A DNA stretch of 64,000 bases from Phycomyces nitens (GCA_022702545.1 JAHRBC010000001.1:7068001-7132000), one strand, 5' to 3'; positions 10,904-24,170 are shown, counted from the stretch's first letter. Notes: generated by a model not told the origin, from the sequence alone. Program-made: numbers and translations.

Positions 10904-11273
10904 TATATTTGAATGGGCATTCATGTCATGTATTGCCCTGGACATTGATTATAGAATTGTATTCCCAACAAGGCAGCATCATTATGTTTTATTATAACAA
11001 TCAGTACTACAAAGAGGCTCTTGTAGAGTCCAAAAAAAAGCATTCTTTTTAATTAATTAATTTATTTATTTACAATTCAAGATCTAGTACATGTATAATG
11101 TATACTTTCAAGAATGTCTTGTAATATCCACATTTAATAAACAACACTTTAATAATCATGATCCTAATACCCTGGAATGCTTTTAGACTTGTAAGATTTT
11201 GTTTTTTGTTTTTGTTTTGTACATTTATTCCTGGTAATAAAAATCTATTAGGTAACAGAGTCTATAGAGGCTT
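10904..11273. other. Intergenic 3' regions of convergent genes
   Basis: AT-rich; includes TTTATT repeats near 11050-11070. No gene seen. Confidence 0.6.
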
Positions 11274-12202
11274 TCAAGGCCACTTGAGAATCTCTGGAAT
11301 AATCTGTTCATCCCATCCATTGCACAGTTCTTCTTGAGAAGGATCATCACATAGTTTATAGACATCTTCAGTAATCCAGCTGTCGATAGCAGATGCAATG
11401 CCGCTGATAAGTGTGTTGATATATGCCATGGTACTTGTGTCGTTGATCATTGATCCAGCACCGTATTTAACCATCGTGCCCTGGACAGACTGCTTATAGG
11501 CCTGAGAAAGGGTACGGAACAATAGACCTTGCTGATATCTGCCATAGTCACTAAGCTGTTGGCGAATGCGATTCACAATACGCAACTTGATCTATACAAA
11601 AGAAAATAATAATAAAAGACATTAGATCAGTAAAGCCAATGTGTTTATTGTGGTCCTGGTACATACATCAGGCAAGAAATGACAGATAGAAGGAGGGTTT
11701 CCACAGATATAGTCCATCTTTTCACCTATGATTAACATCATTTAGCAAAAAAAAGCGTCCAAGTCATCATCCAACAATACTACTCACATTCTTCTCTTGT
11801 CCAGCTCTCTCCAGGAGGAGGCATCTTTCGGTCAATTCTCTTGGGAGTGTTACAATCGCCTTTGAAAGGGTTTTCCTCGGCAAACATCACCTTGAAGATG
11901 GAATCCTCGACCTTCTTTTCCGCATAGTCTCCCTCAAAGTTCTTTACTGTAGGGCTAATAATTGCCCGGATATCTTTACGGATATCTTCTTCGTAAATGA
12001 CAGCAGAAAGTTGTTCGGCAATGGTGATTGGTTTAGTTGCTTCTGCGATAAGTCTCTCGCTGAGTTGGTCAAAGACTACTTCCAATACAGGGCTATAGAA
12101 CTTTGAAAAGTCGTTGGCGAGACCATGTCTGCAGTCGGGTTCGCATGCAAGTGTAGTTCCTGCAAAGAATGCGGCCAAGACCACAAGTGTAGACCGAAGC
12201 AT
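11274..12202 (-). CDS. Secreted cysteine-containing protein of unknown function, 263 aa
   Basis: Exons: 12202-11788, 11725-11667 and 11591-11274 (minus). The protein begins with a signal peptide (MLRSTLVVLAAFFAGTTLA) and a mature start CEPDCRHGL. The rest is mostly helical with eight or so cysteines, including the Cys pair in MDYICGNPPSICHFLPD encoded by the small middle exon, and CDDPSQEELCNGW near the C-terminus. There is no membrane segment or GPI signal after the leader, so secretion or entry into the cell-wall space is likely. I do not recognise an enzymatic motif. Confidence 0.85.
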
Positions 12203-15184
12203 CCTTGGAGAGATGAAGAGATGATGGGTGATTAACTTGGCTCCACCTGAATACCTTTTAATTTTTTGTGTGTGTCTGTTTGAAACAAACTAAAGGAAAA
12301 AAAAAGAGTCACTAATATGGGTTAAACGATAAGACGGGTTTGAGTTTCACAAATGTATTAGAAACTAGTGTAGGTGTTTTTATTGAATGAATATATGAAT
12401 CAATTTTCCTTACTCTGGGTTCTTTTGAGATGGCTTCTTTTTAGTGGTAGTTGAGTCACAAATTCATCCTTTTTTTGTTCGTTGGTTCGTTTGACAGGAA
12501 CATGTTGGATATCTGTGAGTGCCATTTAAAGTAAGCGTACTTTAAGAAGAATATCAAGGATTTTAGAATATATTCATGAAATGTACAATTTCATTTCTGG
12601 ATCAATTGTCATTGTGAAGCCGATTTCTAAACGGCATTTAATCTTAATTCTCTCTCTCTCTCTAATAAAAACAGAGGTATGGGGCTTCTCTAGACAGCCC
12701 TTTTTTGTTTGCTGCCTGCTCCATTGAAATTATACCACTAGTGAGTGCCCAGCCAAAAAACCAAAAAAAACATGGCAATTACTATTAGCGCAACATTGGC
12801 TGGGCGCAGTTGTTTCTTTTTTTTCTTTTTTAAATTAATGGCATTAGAAGATGCTTCGATACTTTGCTCTTGGTGTCTTGTGCTGTACAACTCTTGGTAT
12901 GACAAGAGTACCAACTTGCTTTTGACAGTTTAGAATTGCTTTATATTGATAATATTTTACAAAGTCGCCAACATTTACATATCTGGTCCAACAATTTATT
13001 CAACCGTTGGTTTAGTCATCTATCTCTCTCTATCTCTCCTTTTAGTATATATGATCAAATTTATCAAGATGCTGATATACATTTGTAAGCTCAATATATA
13101 TATATATTTCCGACTGTGAGACCAAAAAAAAAAGATTTATATATATCTCTATAGTGTATAGCTTGTCCTTGTGAAGCGTGGCTGTGTAATGAAGCTTTTG
13201 AGCATGATATAATTTTAAAACTACTTTTAGCCTTGAGATGCTTGAAAGCCACCTAATAAAAGTCTCGATTATACATCACGATTTGTGTACCTGTTGCTCG
13301 ACACAGCCTAGAATAATCCAGAGCAGACGATAAATTTTGATGACTTGCTGCGCTGTGTTGTGGCCAACCCAGAATATTTGAACCTAAAATATTTTATATA
13401 CACCAAATATTTTTTTCCTTTAAAAGATTTAATTGATTATAAAATACATTTTCCAAAGAAAGAATTAAAATACATACAATATTTTTTCGGTATTTGACCA
13501 TGTAAGACGCCTGGTTATTCCGATAAGTCATACAGCCGCCACCAGAAACTCTTCTCGTCACACACCAAGCCGCCTTTTTTTCTTTTGAGTCTTTGCAATC
13601 AAGACCGGGTTACAATCAGGGTCTTTGGTGGTTAACAGACATTGAATTATTAATAATTCTAATCTGACTTGATCCACGTTTTTTTATTATTATAAATATA
13701 ATAATAATAATAATAATATACCAAATTTATATATAATTCACCATTTATTTAATAACTCTCTTTAAAGAAACCGAGACCATAGAACAAGCCAGTGTTTGGT
13801 TGTCAATTTTACTGCATTCATACCAAACAGTCAGACCTGTCACAATAGCCCTAACCACATTTTTCTTTCTTTCTTTCCCTCGATTGACAAGATTTACCTG
13901 CTTAAAGCAAGGTCACGACGACCTGTTTTGTCTTGTCGAGAAATAGGGTTTCTAGATCAGTAAAACGGAATATCTACAGTGATCTCTGGTTATAAACAAT
14001 CGTACGATAAAATAAAATAAAATAAAAGGTATCATTGCATCATTTACTTACAAGCCAAAATGGCGTCGGGAATGACCTGGAGGATTTCAATAGTCATTGC
14101 TCTCAGTTGACTAGAAGAGAAGGCTTGTACCAAAAAAGAAAAAAAAAAGGAAGCCATAAGATGATGATAACAATAGCCAATGGAGACAAATGCTTAATAT
14201 TCCAGTTGGGAATAAGTATGGGTTTAATTATAGATTTGAGGAGCATGAACAGATTATGATCAATAGAATTGATTTCTGGAATCATTCATCTAATTGAATT
14301 TGAGCTCTTTGGAGCCAGTCGAATATTGATCTAAAACGTGCCACCCCAAGTCTATTGTATATATTCATACATTTGGATGAACATCTAGTCTTATAATCAG
14401 AGTCCATTCTTGTTCCTGTACCTTTAAGGATAAGAATAGTAATAATACATGCGTGTGTTACGGTAACCATTGATCCCAAATATCAGAGATAATAAGGATA
14501 GATATAATATAATAAAGCAAGTGGTTTTAAATTGGAAAGGCAAGGTAATGTCTATCACTATATCCATAAAAGTAAAAACTGATAAAATGGGTACAATAGA
14601 CTGGCCAGAGTTAATTTTCGAAAGCGTGAGGGACACGTTCCGCAGCTTTATACCCATGAGGATCCGATTCTATATATCAAATATGTATAAGGTTGCTGAG
14701 TAAAAAGTTTAGGTAGTTCATAATCTGTAAATCGTTTTGGAATAGAGATGTCATTAATTATGAAATGGTTCTTCTTTATTGTTTATATACACATCATATA
14801 CTACTAATGTAAAAAGAATAAAATAAAATAGAAAATGTCATATAGGCTACATCAAATGTCATTGAGGAGCAAGTTAAATTATCAATCATAGGAGGAGGAG
14901 GGGCAGTAAAAAGAAAAGAAAAAGGGGGAGTCATAGATGAATAAAAGATGATGAGAATAACAATAGTAGGCATATAGTGTGTTTAAAGTGAGAAGAGTCT
15001 AATCGATATACAGAGAGGGAAAAAAATGTGTATGTGGGATTCAATTGAAAGTATATAAACGAAGGAGTATATTCATGGAAGAGTAGTGCAAAGGGTGAAA
15101 TCATATATACGTGTGTTCAGAATTGTTTGTATGTGAATGTGTTTTGTGGGAGATCAAGGGCCCAGGACAGTTCCGATTTGTCAG
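12203..15184. other. Large intergenic region, AT-rich with microsatellites, no gene recognised
   Basis: Contains a CT repeat (about 12649-12662), TAA repeats (about 13690-13720) and AT stretches. Open frames at 14035-14703 lack protein-like composition and recognisable motifs. Nothing supported. Confidence 0.55.
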
Positions 15185-15391
15185 TTAAAGGCAGCGTCTG
15201 GCTATAGGGAGATCGTTTCCAAGATAATGTACATATAGTTCGGGGCCATTGATGTATGCCTTGTCTCTAAAGGAGCCAACGTAGATCCATGTTGCCTCTG
15301 CACGTTTCCAGACACCCTCAATGTTGCTTTGGGATTGTAAATCGAATGGCACCCATACGGCACCAGAAGCGTAAACCCATTCGTAAGCCAT
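15185..15391 (-). CDS. WWE-domain miniprotein, 68 aa
   Basis: A single uninterrupted frame of 68 residues from ATG 15391-15389. It is essentially one WWE-like domain: paired aromatics (YEWVYASGAVWVPFD), the SNIE segment, a second tryptophan strand (ATWIYVG), and a C-terminal pattern ending in LPIARR like the basic end of WWE repeats. WWE domains bind ADP-ribose units or ubiquitin-system partners when part of larger proteins. A free-standing domain is unusual but occurs in early-diverging fungi. A TATA-like ATATAAATA lies about 115 bp upstream. Function unknown. Confidence 0.65.
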   Translation of the reverse strand: MAYEWVYASGAVWVPFDLQSQSNIEGVWKRAEATWIYVGSFRDKAYINGPELYVHYLGNDLPIARRCL

Positions 15392-15502
15392 TTTCTTGTC
15401 TGTTTCGTTTGTTTTGGTTGACTCTGTTGGAGTTGGTTGAGGAGAAGATCTTTTGATAGATAAAGAAGAAGTTGAGAGAAAGTGAATTGGAGCTGATTGA
15501 TC

Positions 15503-15515
15503 AAGTATTTATATA
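15503..15515 (-). promoter_or_regulatory. TATA-like element of the WWE miniprotein gene
   Basis: The minus strand reads TTATATAAATAC about 115 bp upstream of the start codon. Confidence 0.35.
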
Positions 15516-15683
15516 ATATCTACCTGTCTTCCATGATCAGAAAAAAATCGGAATCAATGAGGCGCGCAGCAATTAATTTTTTTATATATAGCGTTTTTGG
15601 CCCATATATTTTTTATATTTTTACTTTACGCAGCACTTCCTTTTTGTACACAAGAAGAGCTTCCATTCACGGCCTAGAGGAGT

Positions 15684-15684
15684 C

Positions 15685-15716
<32 letters not shown>

Positions 15717-15746
15717 GTATGATGATGATGCTGATGCTGATGCTAC
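15684..15746. repeat. ATG/GATGAT trinucleotide microsatellite
   Basis: About 12 uninterrupted GAT units followed by degenerate GATGCT units. It lies in an intergenic stretch; the Met-rich reading on the plus strand is a by-product. Confidence 0.85.
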
Positions 15747-16405
15747 GGAGAACAATGGCTATCAGAGGCCCACATTATAGGTACATATTTGGTAGATGAC
15801 TCGAAATAATAGCCTCAAAGTTCCCCACATCTCAAACTGGCAGCTTGTTGACATTTAGAGTAGCTTAATTATGGTATCATTTACGGTTCTGTCCCAATGA
15901 AAAAACAACAACAACACAACTAGCAACACAATTCCGCAGTAGTACCCTTGGTATCTGCTCCTATCGTTAAACCTATAAAGAAACCGATCCAGCTCATAGA
16001 CAATATTGCTCCCTTAGTCATCTGTGAGTCATTTCTAAACGTGTAGAATATCAAAATAGCTGCTGAGCATCTTGCCATTATCGTAATCTATGATCCAATA
16101 CTACCAACCTGTTGGTTATAGACATTTGCTCCATATCTTTCTCTGTCCAAAAGGCGTTGGCTGGGATACAAGAATATTGCTGGGCTTCTCCAGCTATATC
16201 CCATGGACACCAAGACAGCTGTCTATTAAACTGCCCAAGCAGACATCAAAAAGTCGCGGTAAAGTGTAAAGTATTCAAATCAGTCTTTTTCTTTTTTTTT
16301 CTTTTTTAAAAAAAACAAAGTTTAATCTGGTTTCAATGTCACCTTGCAGTCTTTCGAGATCAATTTCATTTTTACTCCGCTTGACACTAATATACACCTT
16401 TTCCC

Positions 16406-19400
16406 ATGCCACCATCTCAACCAATTCCAGAAGACTTGCCAGACAATGTGGAAAGAGATGTTCAATCTCTTGACATTGCAAAACCAGCTGTCCTGGACAC
16501 AGCCGAATGTACCTCACCAACCAGCGAGAGAAGCGATGATGACTCTTTTGAAGACAGCCCACGTCAAGAACTTGGTATGGTGATCAGTCAACTTCAAGGA
16601 ATCTTGATCGAAAATGAAAAGTCATTTTCCCGGGATCCCCAAGAGGGATCCTCGTCTAAAGACCCTGAAAGAAAAATTCTCGAGAATCCCTTTACAGAAA
16701 ACACAATAATGTCTGGGGAAAATGGATTTGTTGTGCCTATGGACCATCACAAAGATGATATTATTCATGATAAACAGACCGACCAAAATGGATCAGCTGC
16801 CCACTACACCAACACAGTCAGCCAAGAAATAATGCCACCCTCACCTGGTATTCCTCCTCCAGGGCATCCACTCGAACACGAAAGATCGAGCGAAGACATG
16901 GAACTGGAAAATTATAGCGATAATCATATAGCAATAAAGAAAGCCGCTCTCAAAGAAATCAAACAGAACACTCTCTCTCCAAGAGAACAAGAAAAGCAAG
17001 GTAAATGGCAAGGTGCAACTGAGTATAAGTGATGCCAAGGCTTACTTTACAATATCCTTGTAGATGAACCCATGCTACGTGCCATTCGCCATCTATTCAA
17101 CAATAGATTCATGAAGGCAAAGCGACTGTTTGAAAAACAGGCAGATAGGTATGATTATCATGCCATATTGATTTATTTTATTTTAGTCTCACATTGCATA
17201 TTTCTCAAAGTGATCCCTTGTACGCCCTTGGTCTAGGCTCCATGGCATTTTTGAAAGGTAGAGAACAATGGCATCTAACATTTGACTAGAATTAACACTC
17301 GAATTTCATCTTTTTTTCTTCTTCTTCTTCATAGCTGTCATGGTAACAAACACAACTCTAGTACATTTCACTCGAGATATTGTTTACAAGCATCTATTTA
17401 CATCATTTTAGACGACAAACGAAGATACCACAAAGAATGCAATCCAAGTGTTGATGACAACATACAATATGGCAACAGCCCAAATCGATTCTGCTATGAA
17501 GAGATCCGTAGGAGACTCAGTAGTCCAATATTTTTCAACATATTACAACTATATCAAGTATTCAAGAGGAAATGCCTTGCCAACAAACTCCAAACCTGCA
17601 ACCGAGAAAGATATCGAATCCAACAAGGTCACCTTTGTTCCCAATGGTGTCCTACGTGCCCATGTTGTCAAGGCAGAAAGTTGTCTACAGATTGCCATCC
17701 TTCAACTGTTGCAAGAGAGTGTGGTTGGATATATCAAGTGTGGAATCAATCTACGAAGAGGTAATGTCGAGAATCACAATGTGTTGTTTTTGAGAAATTA
17801 GGTACATTTTCATTCAACTTTTCGTTTTTTTTTAAATAATAGCCTACACAAGCTACAGTCTGGTGTGGCAGGAGTATAAGCGTATGGGCCAAGGATATAA
17901 TGAATTTATTGATCGTGATACGGTTTCGGGTATTCAGTTCGGGTAAGACGCTTGGGAATTAGAAACAAATCTTGATCTCAATAACCAACACTTTTTTTCT
18001 TAGTATTGGAGCAGTTCATTTGGTGTTATCTGCCTTGCCTCAAAAGACTCTTCGAATGGTATCTGCTTTTGGGTGGAAGGCTGACAGACATCTTGGATTT
18101 GCATTGCTAAAGATTTGCCTGGAAGACAGACGCATTCGATCACCAATGGCCTCTCTCATGTAAGATCGCCTTTGAAAGATTTTATTTAATTGCTTTTGTA
18201 CGTCTAGGTTGCTGGCTTATTATACCGTCTTGACATCTCTATGCCCCCAACTCTTGGCTTCTGAATACACTCAGCCAGCAATCGAGGTAATCTAATATGC
18301 ACAAAGTCATATTGTTCTAAACACATTCTTGTTTACTATCAACAGACACTTTTGGATGCCCAAAAGTCTTCTCCTGATTCAGCATTTTTCCTTTACTTTG
18401 CTGGAAGAACATCCAGACTTGCTCGTAACCTCCCGCTGTCAACTCAGTCATTTATGTATGCTATCGAGATTAGCAAGAACGAATGGGCAGAAGTAGAGGT
18501 GTTACAATTATGCAGCTACGAGATTGGGTTCAATTACATGATGGAGCATGAGTGGGAACAGGCAGCCAATGTTTTCGAAACTCTTTACAAAGAAAGATAC
18601 TGGTCGCCTGTCATTCTCCGTTTCCTTCATGGAGCCTGCCTTGACATGATGGGTTTGCGAACAGAAGCCATATTGGCGTTTGCAGATGTGCCTGAGTTGG
18701 AGGGTACCAAGTCTTCAAGTACGGCACACGTAGAAAAGTACGTGCTGCACAAAGTGGCTGCACTTCAGACAAGTGGATATCAAGATATGGATATGACATT
18801 GTGTGCACTTGAATTCATTTGCTTGATGAACTCATTTGAATTCATGACTCACGAGATGCTCGAGAAGAGTATTGCACTGGTCGATCGTGCATTGGGAAGT
18901 ATCGCAGAAGCCGAAAAGATTGAGTATGGTATCCGCACCCGTGAACTTTTGCCAGACACACCTCCTCCCCAATATTTTGATCAACGTGGCACTCTCTTAC
19001 TACTCAAGGCATCTATATATAATGGTCTCGGACGCCATTCAGACTCAATCATCCATCTCAACTGGATCATTGACCACAAGGAACAAATCACGACAGATAC
19101 GTGGGTTGTTCCATTTTCTTTCTGGTAAGGTGTCTATAGCATATCATAGCATAGCATATCATATCATAGCTAGCACAAAGCACTGCTACTCTGTTCACAA
19201 ACTCAACTGGTGTGTATATTTAGGGAGGCGGGTGTTACGTCCTGGGGAACCGATAACAGAGTGCGTGCACGAGAGTTTTGGGACATGTCATTAAAGTACA
19301 GCAAGTATGATTTTGAGTATCGTTTGGCAATGGTGAGTTGGACACAAATCTGGGTTTCTTGGTTCTTTTTTTTTGTTAACCCTTTTTTTATATATATGTA

Positions 19401-19542
19401 GCGCCTTAATCTGGCAATCACAAAGGCACAAGAGCTCGGTGTTCCTGCACCTGAACAGGCCAAGAGCAACGGAAAGACATCAGAGGAATCACCCGAGGAG
19501 TCTAATATAAGTATGGGTAATACCAGTGCTACTGGGAACTGA
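16406..19542 (+). CDS. TTC39/IML2-family TPR protein, 823 aa, 11 exons
   Basis: Exons: 16406-17000, 17064-17148, 17187-17257, 17335-17342, 17412-17760, 17843-17942, 18004-18159, 18208-18286, 18346-19124, 19224-19332 and 19402-19542; all phases agree. Residues 1 to about 200 are disordered and acidic. The rest matches the TTC39/Iml2 family: DEPMLRAIRHLFNNRFMKA, the DPLYALGLGSMAFLKAVM segment, GIGAVHLVLSALP, FALLKICLEDRRIRSPMAS, and helical repeats with FFLYFAGRTSRLARN. Yeast Iml2 helps clear inclusion bodies through lipid droplets; animal TTC39 proteins are linked to lipid metabolism. Exon 4 is only 8 bp (CTGTCATG) and is required to join AVM to TTNED. Intron 2 is only 38 bp. Confidence 0.9.
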
Positions 19543-21849
19543 AATACAAGCACAAAATAATTATAAGACAAGAAAGATATATAATCTGAGGAGTGAAAGC
19601 ATTCAAATATGCAATAATAAAGCACTACCATCAACTATACTGGCCTTCTTTATCAACTGAATAATTCAGCATATAGTTTTATATGGCCTAGTAATAGATT
19701 GTGATGAAAATAGTAATATAGAAAAATATCAACTGGTTAACATGCCCAAACTCAAATTCTGGAGAATCTACAGATACAGATACACACTGGATTCAAATAT
19801 ATATATATATAAACATTTTAAAACTAGAATTGGTCTCTTTAATCAAAATAAAGGCAAACATGGTACACACCCGGTAATATAACATTCTTTGGTAATTTAT
19901 ATGGGACCTCGATTATGGAATAAGCCACGCATCTTTTCATTTGTATAATATACTATTAAAATGACCGGGATTTCTCCAAATAGCAATAACAAGAGACAGT
20001 TGTATATAGACTAGAACATAGTAAAAAAAATCTTATTTATTCACAGGGGTTGTTGAGTATTCATAAAAGTGTTTTAACGAGGGATTTGATGGTGTGGTAA
20101 TCCAGCCTTATTAATGTATATTTTACATATCCATAAGCCATGAGTACATAATATTCAAGAGCTAATAAGGTACGTTAGATGAGTTATACCAATGCATCAG
20201 AATAATAGTAACATGGACGTTGGGCTCATAAGCTTACTCCATCTAATATCTTAGGATGGTGAAAGACCACACATAAGAAGTCCAATATCTTGTGCAACAA
20301 CATATTGCAAAAGTATATAAAGAACGGCACATTTTGTATCTTCATAAAGACAAGCTTATATACAGTCTCAAGGTACTCACTTACTGTCTATTTTTCTATT
20401 TGATCATTTTCTACTGTTTTAATACCCTAAAACACAACAGATGATATTATTTCTGTAAATGATATGAGTTTTAGAATATCCATACCATTAGAGAGGAAAC
20501 CGATTGATGTTTATGGTACTCCATCAATGTTAATACACTTGAATATAAACCCAGTTGAGAATAAAAAGCACCGACGTATATACAACATATGCTAATAACA
20601 TCTAAATAAGCGTGTGGTACGCTGGTATTATAGCCAGTTGAAACTATCAAAAGTATCTTAAAATATTAGACTTGTGAGAAAAGATATATCAATCATACAA
20701 GCAATCAATACAGACCCGTGAAATATATAATTAAAACTTCTACAGCACAAAATGTTGCAGCTACTTATTTTCTATTTTCTATACTACTTTCTTAATAAAA
20801 TTATTATAACACATATACTAATGGCCAAGTAATATAATTATTTAATATACAAGGTAATTTATGCTTATAACAGAGGACTTATCGTCGGTAAAACTCATAA
20901 ATGTATCTATATTGTTCAAGGTGCCGAATCTCAAAGAATAAGGTGTATTAGCTGCAAACTAATCTTCTTATACTCACACTCAGTCTTAAATATTGTATTT
21001 AAATGGTTTCTTTGTGTATTGGAGAAGGTGAAAATAATAGTATATGTGTTTAATTTGAATATAAAACCAAAAAAAAGCATGGCATAGGAAGCCTAAACTT
21101 TGTTCTCGGAATCTGGTTCCTCTAACAGCTTAAATAATGCTTTCTTAATGTCAAAAGAATTATAATTATTCTCGTTAATGTCAACAGGTTAAAAACGCTA
21201 CAAAAAATTCACAAACTCAATCACAATGATTTCGACATTTGATTAGGGCATCATGGCAATGGGAAGGTGCATTGAATTGTCATGTCAAGACCATCTAATG
21301 CGACTTATCTAAAACTTTTATATATAAATCTAAACTGGTTAATGTTGCATATTATGGAAAAACTTGAACCTACATATTGTACATCTTATTTTCATATCAT
21401 TTTCACCAAAATATATCATTCCAGAATAAAAAACGCACAGGCCATTTCAGAGTAACATTTAGAAATCAATCGCCTCTCAAAAAGTATACCCACCTTTAAA
21501 TATATTCATACACCGATGATCACCACCTTTCAATCTGATTCTACGATTTCGTAGTTCTTTACATGCTTAATTGTTTCCTTTGAAAAAGAGGTAGTTTTGA
21601 ACTTACTTCAGTCAAACTTATTTCCATACAGTGAAGAATTTTTATATATGTAAGCCCACTTTGTTTCTGCACTTTGATGACTCCATCACCTCAAAACCTT
21701 GATTAAAATTAGTTCTCTAGGGCCACAGGGTTTTGTTGATTTCTATTTTACGCTCTCTTTCTATTTAGTTGCCGCACACAAATATTTTAACCCAGGTAAG
21801 TACTACACGCCCTTTATATCAATAAAGACGTGTTATTGACGAGGGACAG
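19543..21849. other. Intergenic, strongly AT-rich, no gene recognised
   Basis: No long open frame on either strand and no structured repeat beyond short TA runs (about 19799-19812). A consensus GTAAGT donor at 21796 may belong to a 5' exon of the doubtful gene at 21.8-22.4 kb. Confidence 0.55.
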
Positions 21850-22395
21850 ATGTTTTTTACGTTTGTATCTTTGTATTTTTGTCACAGAAACCCTCGTTTT
21901 TATATTTTTCATTTACACGAGTCTTTCCATCATAGAGTCAAGCTCATGAGACCAAGTGATCCTATACACATTCCAAAGATCCGCTTTTGTGCTCAACAGC
22001 CATCAACCTATTGTCATTGTTTTATTATTGCTTGCTTGACAGATGCAACCTATTGTCATTCTACAAGGATCATTTCAAAAAAATCGAAGCATTTTTCAAG
22101 GCCGTGTCAAGATGCAAAATGGTTCTATTCCTTTTCAATACAAGTGCTCATTGTAAAGAAGCCAACCTCTATTTCTACCAGTGGTTCCCTGACTCCAGCA
22201 CGAGAATTCCAAAGTCATGATATCAGACAGCTGGGCTTGGTGAAGGATGATTCTGACCCTTTGAGGATAAACTTCCAATATGAAGAAGCGATTTCATTTT
22301 TAAGTGTCAAGTTGTCCACCCCCAAAAACAAGAAGTTCACAATCTTGGCTAGTGACCGACCTACAGTTCACTATATACGTGGTGATGCTAATTGA
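21850..22395 (+). pseudogene. Doubtful gene or decayed gene with frame-shifted protein-like segments
   Basis: One frame is open for 181 codons (a more likely start is the ATG at 21946, MRPSDPIHIPKIRF), ending ASDRPTVHYIRGDAN. A second frame from ATG 22043 encodes 37 protein-like residues (MQPIVILQGSFQKNRS...) that switch into the first frame near 22147. A 15-bp direct repeat (CAACCTATTGTCATT) at 22004-22018 and 22046-22060 brackets the point where the frames diverge, which suggests a local duplication that broke the frame. A consensus donor at 21796 hints at an upstream intron. No family recognised. Confidence 0.35.
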
Positions 22396-23483
22396 TATAT
22401 CTACTTTGTTAAGTCTCAGTTCCAATAGTCTGTCTTTATGAGTTTTTCCTTGTCTTTACCAGTCGATTCAATGTGTTGAAAATTCCGGGGGTGGTGGTGG
22501 GACTTTAGGTAAGTATTTCAATAATCCCAAAATAATAATAATTTTTTTTAAAGGATATGAAATCTCAAAGTTTAAAAAAGAAATAAATATTGGTATACAA
22601 TCTTGATTGATAGTCTTTATAGTATTGAATCTCCCAAAGATAGTTGCAGCAAGTATATGTAGCGATTACTAATCGGCTTATTGTGCTGAATATATATATA
22701 TAGAGTCCTTTTGGTATTGTATATGTTTAGTATATGAACCAAGGTTTCTTTTATAGGCTTTTGAACATGGTCCTTGTCTTGAATGGTACCGAGGTTGGTA
22801 TTCTCGAAATACCAATGTAATGCTTTTTGCAGCAAGAGTCATATTATGCTCACGATATCTTTTTTTATATAGCTTTTCTGAAAATTCTAATATATATATA
22901 TACAATCCGTTTATACTTCTTTCAATGGCAATTAGACATGTAAAAATACATTGATATAATTGATAATTAACACCCAAAGGAAAAGACCAAGTATACTAAA
23001 GTTTGGTCTAATACCCCCAAAAACTTTTAATAAACTGCAATAAAACTGTCAATATTTATACCAAAACATTGCCACTGATTAAAAAAAAACCATCTAATTG
23101 ATGATTTATAGCCAGTAATATAAATTACAAATATTATCTAATCTGGACAATTAAAGACACATGCTAGTAAAATATGCAGCTGTACTGAAATCATTTTACT
23201 GGGTACTGATATTCGCCTTTTACTAATCTACGTCAGCATCAATAGAAGCTGTCTATTGTGCATTGAGAATGGCGTTTAGTCTTTTTGGCTTTAGCCTTGT
23301 AGGGGAAATGGACAGCCGGAGTTTGACTGGTTGACCAAGAAATGATATCAATCGATAGGAAAGGTAAGTCTCGTTGGAATGACGACAATTCTAGTGTCTT
23401 GTTCACCTATAAATACAGGCAATAGATTGTTGGAGGCAACATATACTTTTTTCTCTAAACCATTCAATCAAGAAAATAACAAC
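22396..23483. other. Intergenic, AT-rich, no gene recognised
   Basis: TA repeats near 22690 and 22890. The frames on the minus strand at 22617-22977 are low-complexity Tyr/Ile readings of these repeats. A TATA-like sequence for the next gene is at 23406-23413. Confidence 0.55.
23406..23413 (+). promoter_or_regulatory. TATA-like element of the 80-aa protein gene
   Basis: CTATAAATA lies about 75 bp before the start codon at 23484. Confidence 0.4.
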
Positions 23484-23780
23484 ATGCTTCGTAATATCGG
23501 TGACGCTTTCTACAGAACCTTTGAGGGACCCAAGAATGGACAGGTAATTAGGCCAGACTCAAGGGTTTTATGGATATTGACATGATTTATGGAATAGGTC
23601 CAAATCGACAATGACTCTATCAACAAGGAGGCCAGCATTCAAAAGGTTGGAACCGATGAATTGACCGAGAAGTTCAAGGCCCAGGGAAACACTGGAAGTG
23701 ACGGCAGAATGGCTGACAAGGCACAAAAGGACACTGAGAATCGATCCGAACGTTTCGATACAAAGCAGCCCGTACAATAA
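23484..23780 (+). CDS. Small hydrophilic protein, 80 aa, two exons
   Basis: Exons 23484-23543 and 23598-23780 separated by a 54-bp intron in phase 0. The product starts MLRNIGDAFYRTFEGPKNG and is then extremely hydrophilic (about 60 residues rich in Asp, Lys, Glu, Gln, Asn and Gly, such as GNTGSDGRMADKAQKD), with no cysteine and no membrane segment. This composition resembles small LEA-like or stress-induced fungal proteins of 80-100 residues, but I cannot assign a family. A TATA-like box lies about 75 bp upstream. Codon use is unremarkable. Confidence 0.75.
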
Positions 23781-24170
23781 TCTCCCTCTCTCCCTCTTAT
23801 TCCTTTCATTCCCAATGTAAATACGATTAAATAGGTGTATATTTGTACACATGAAATATTAAACATATCAAATGTTTGTAAAATAATACATTGTCCAGAA
23901 CAAACTCTTAAACACTTGTATAATTGGGTCTATGAGGGTCTAGTAGAGCACATGAAGCCCTTTGTACAAAGCAATAGTATTTATTAATTTGATACATATA
24001 TAAAAGACTAGTGAATCATTCGATATATACTGGGGTTGGAGGGAGCATTTGATTATAGTGATTATAAATTTTATTAATTAAATTTGAAATTTGAAATAAA
24101 AAATGCAAGTCCAAAGATTTATTCAAACAGTAAATATGGGCATTGTAACTTTTTATTCTATTTTTTTATA
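23781..24170. other. Intergenic, AT-rich
   Basis: No gene seen. The downstream F-box frame continues upstream to 24084, but only to a TTG codon. Confidence 0.6.

Noticed and set aside
15497..15799. 100-residue frame with a run of Met
   Set aside because: Product of the ATG microsatellite; no other protein-like feature.
24084..24170. N-terminal extension of the Dia2-like protein
   Set aside because: The upstream frame starts only at TTG and has no similarity to TPR sequence; ATG at 24171 is used.
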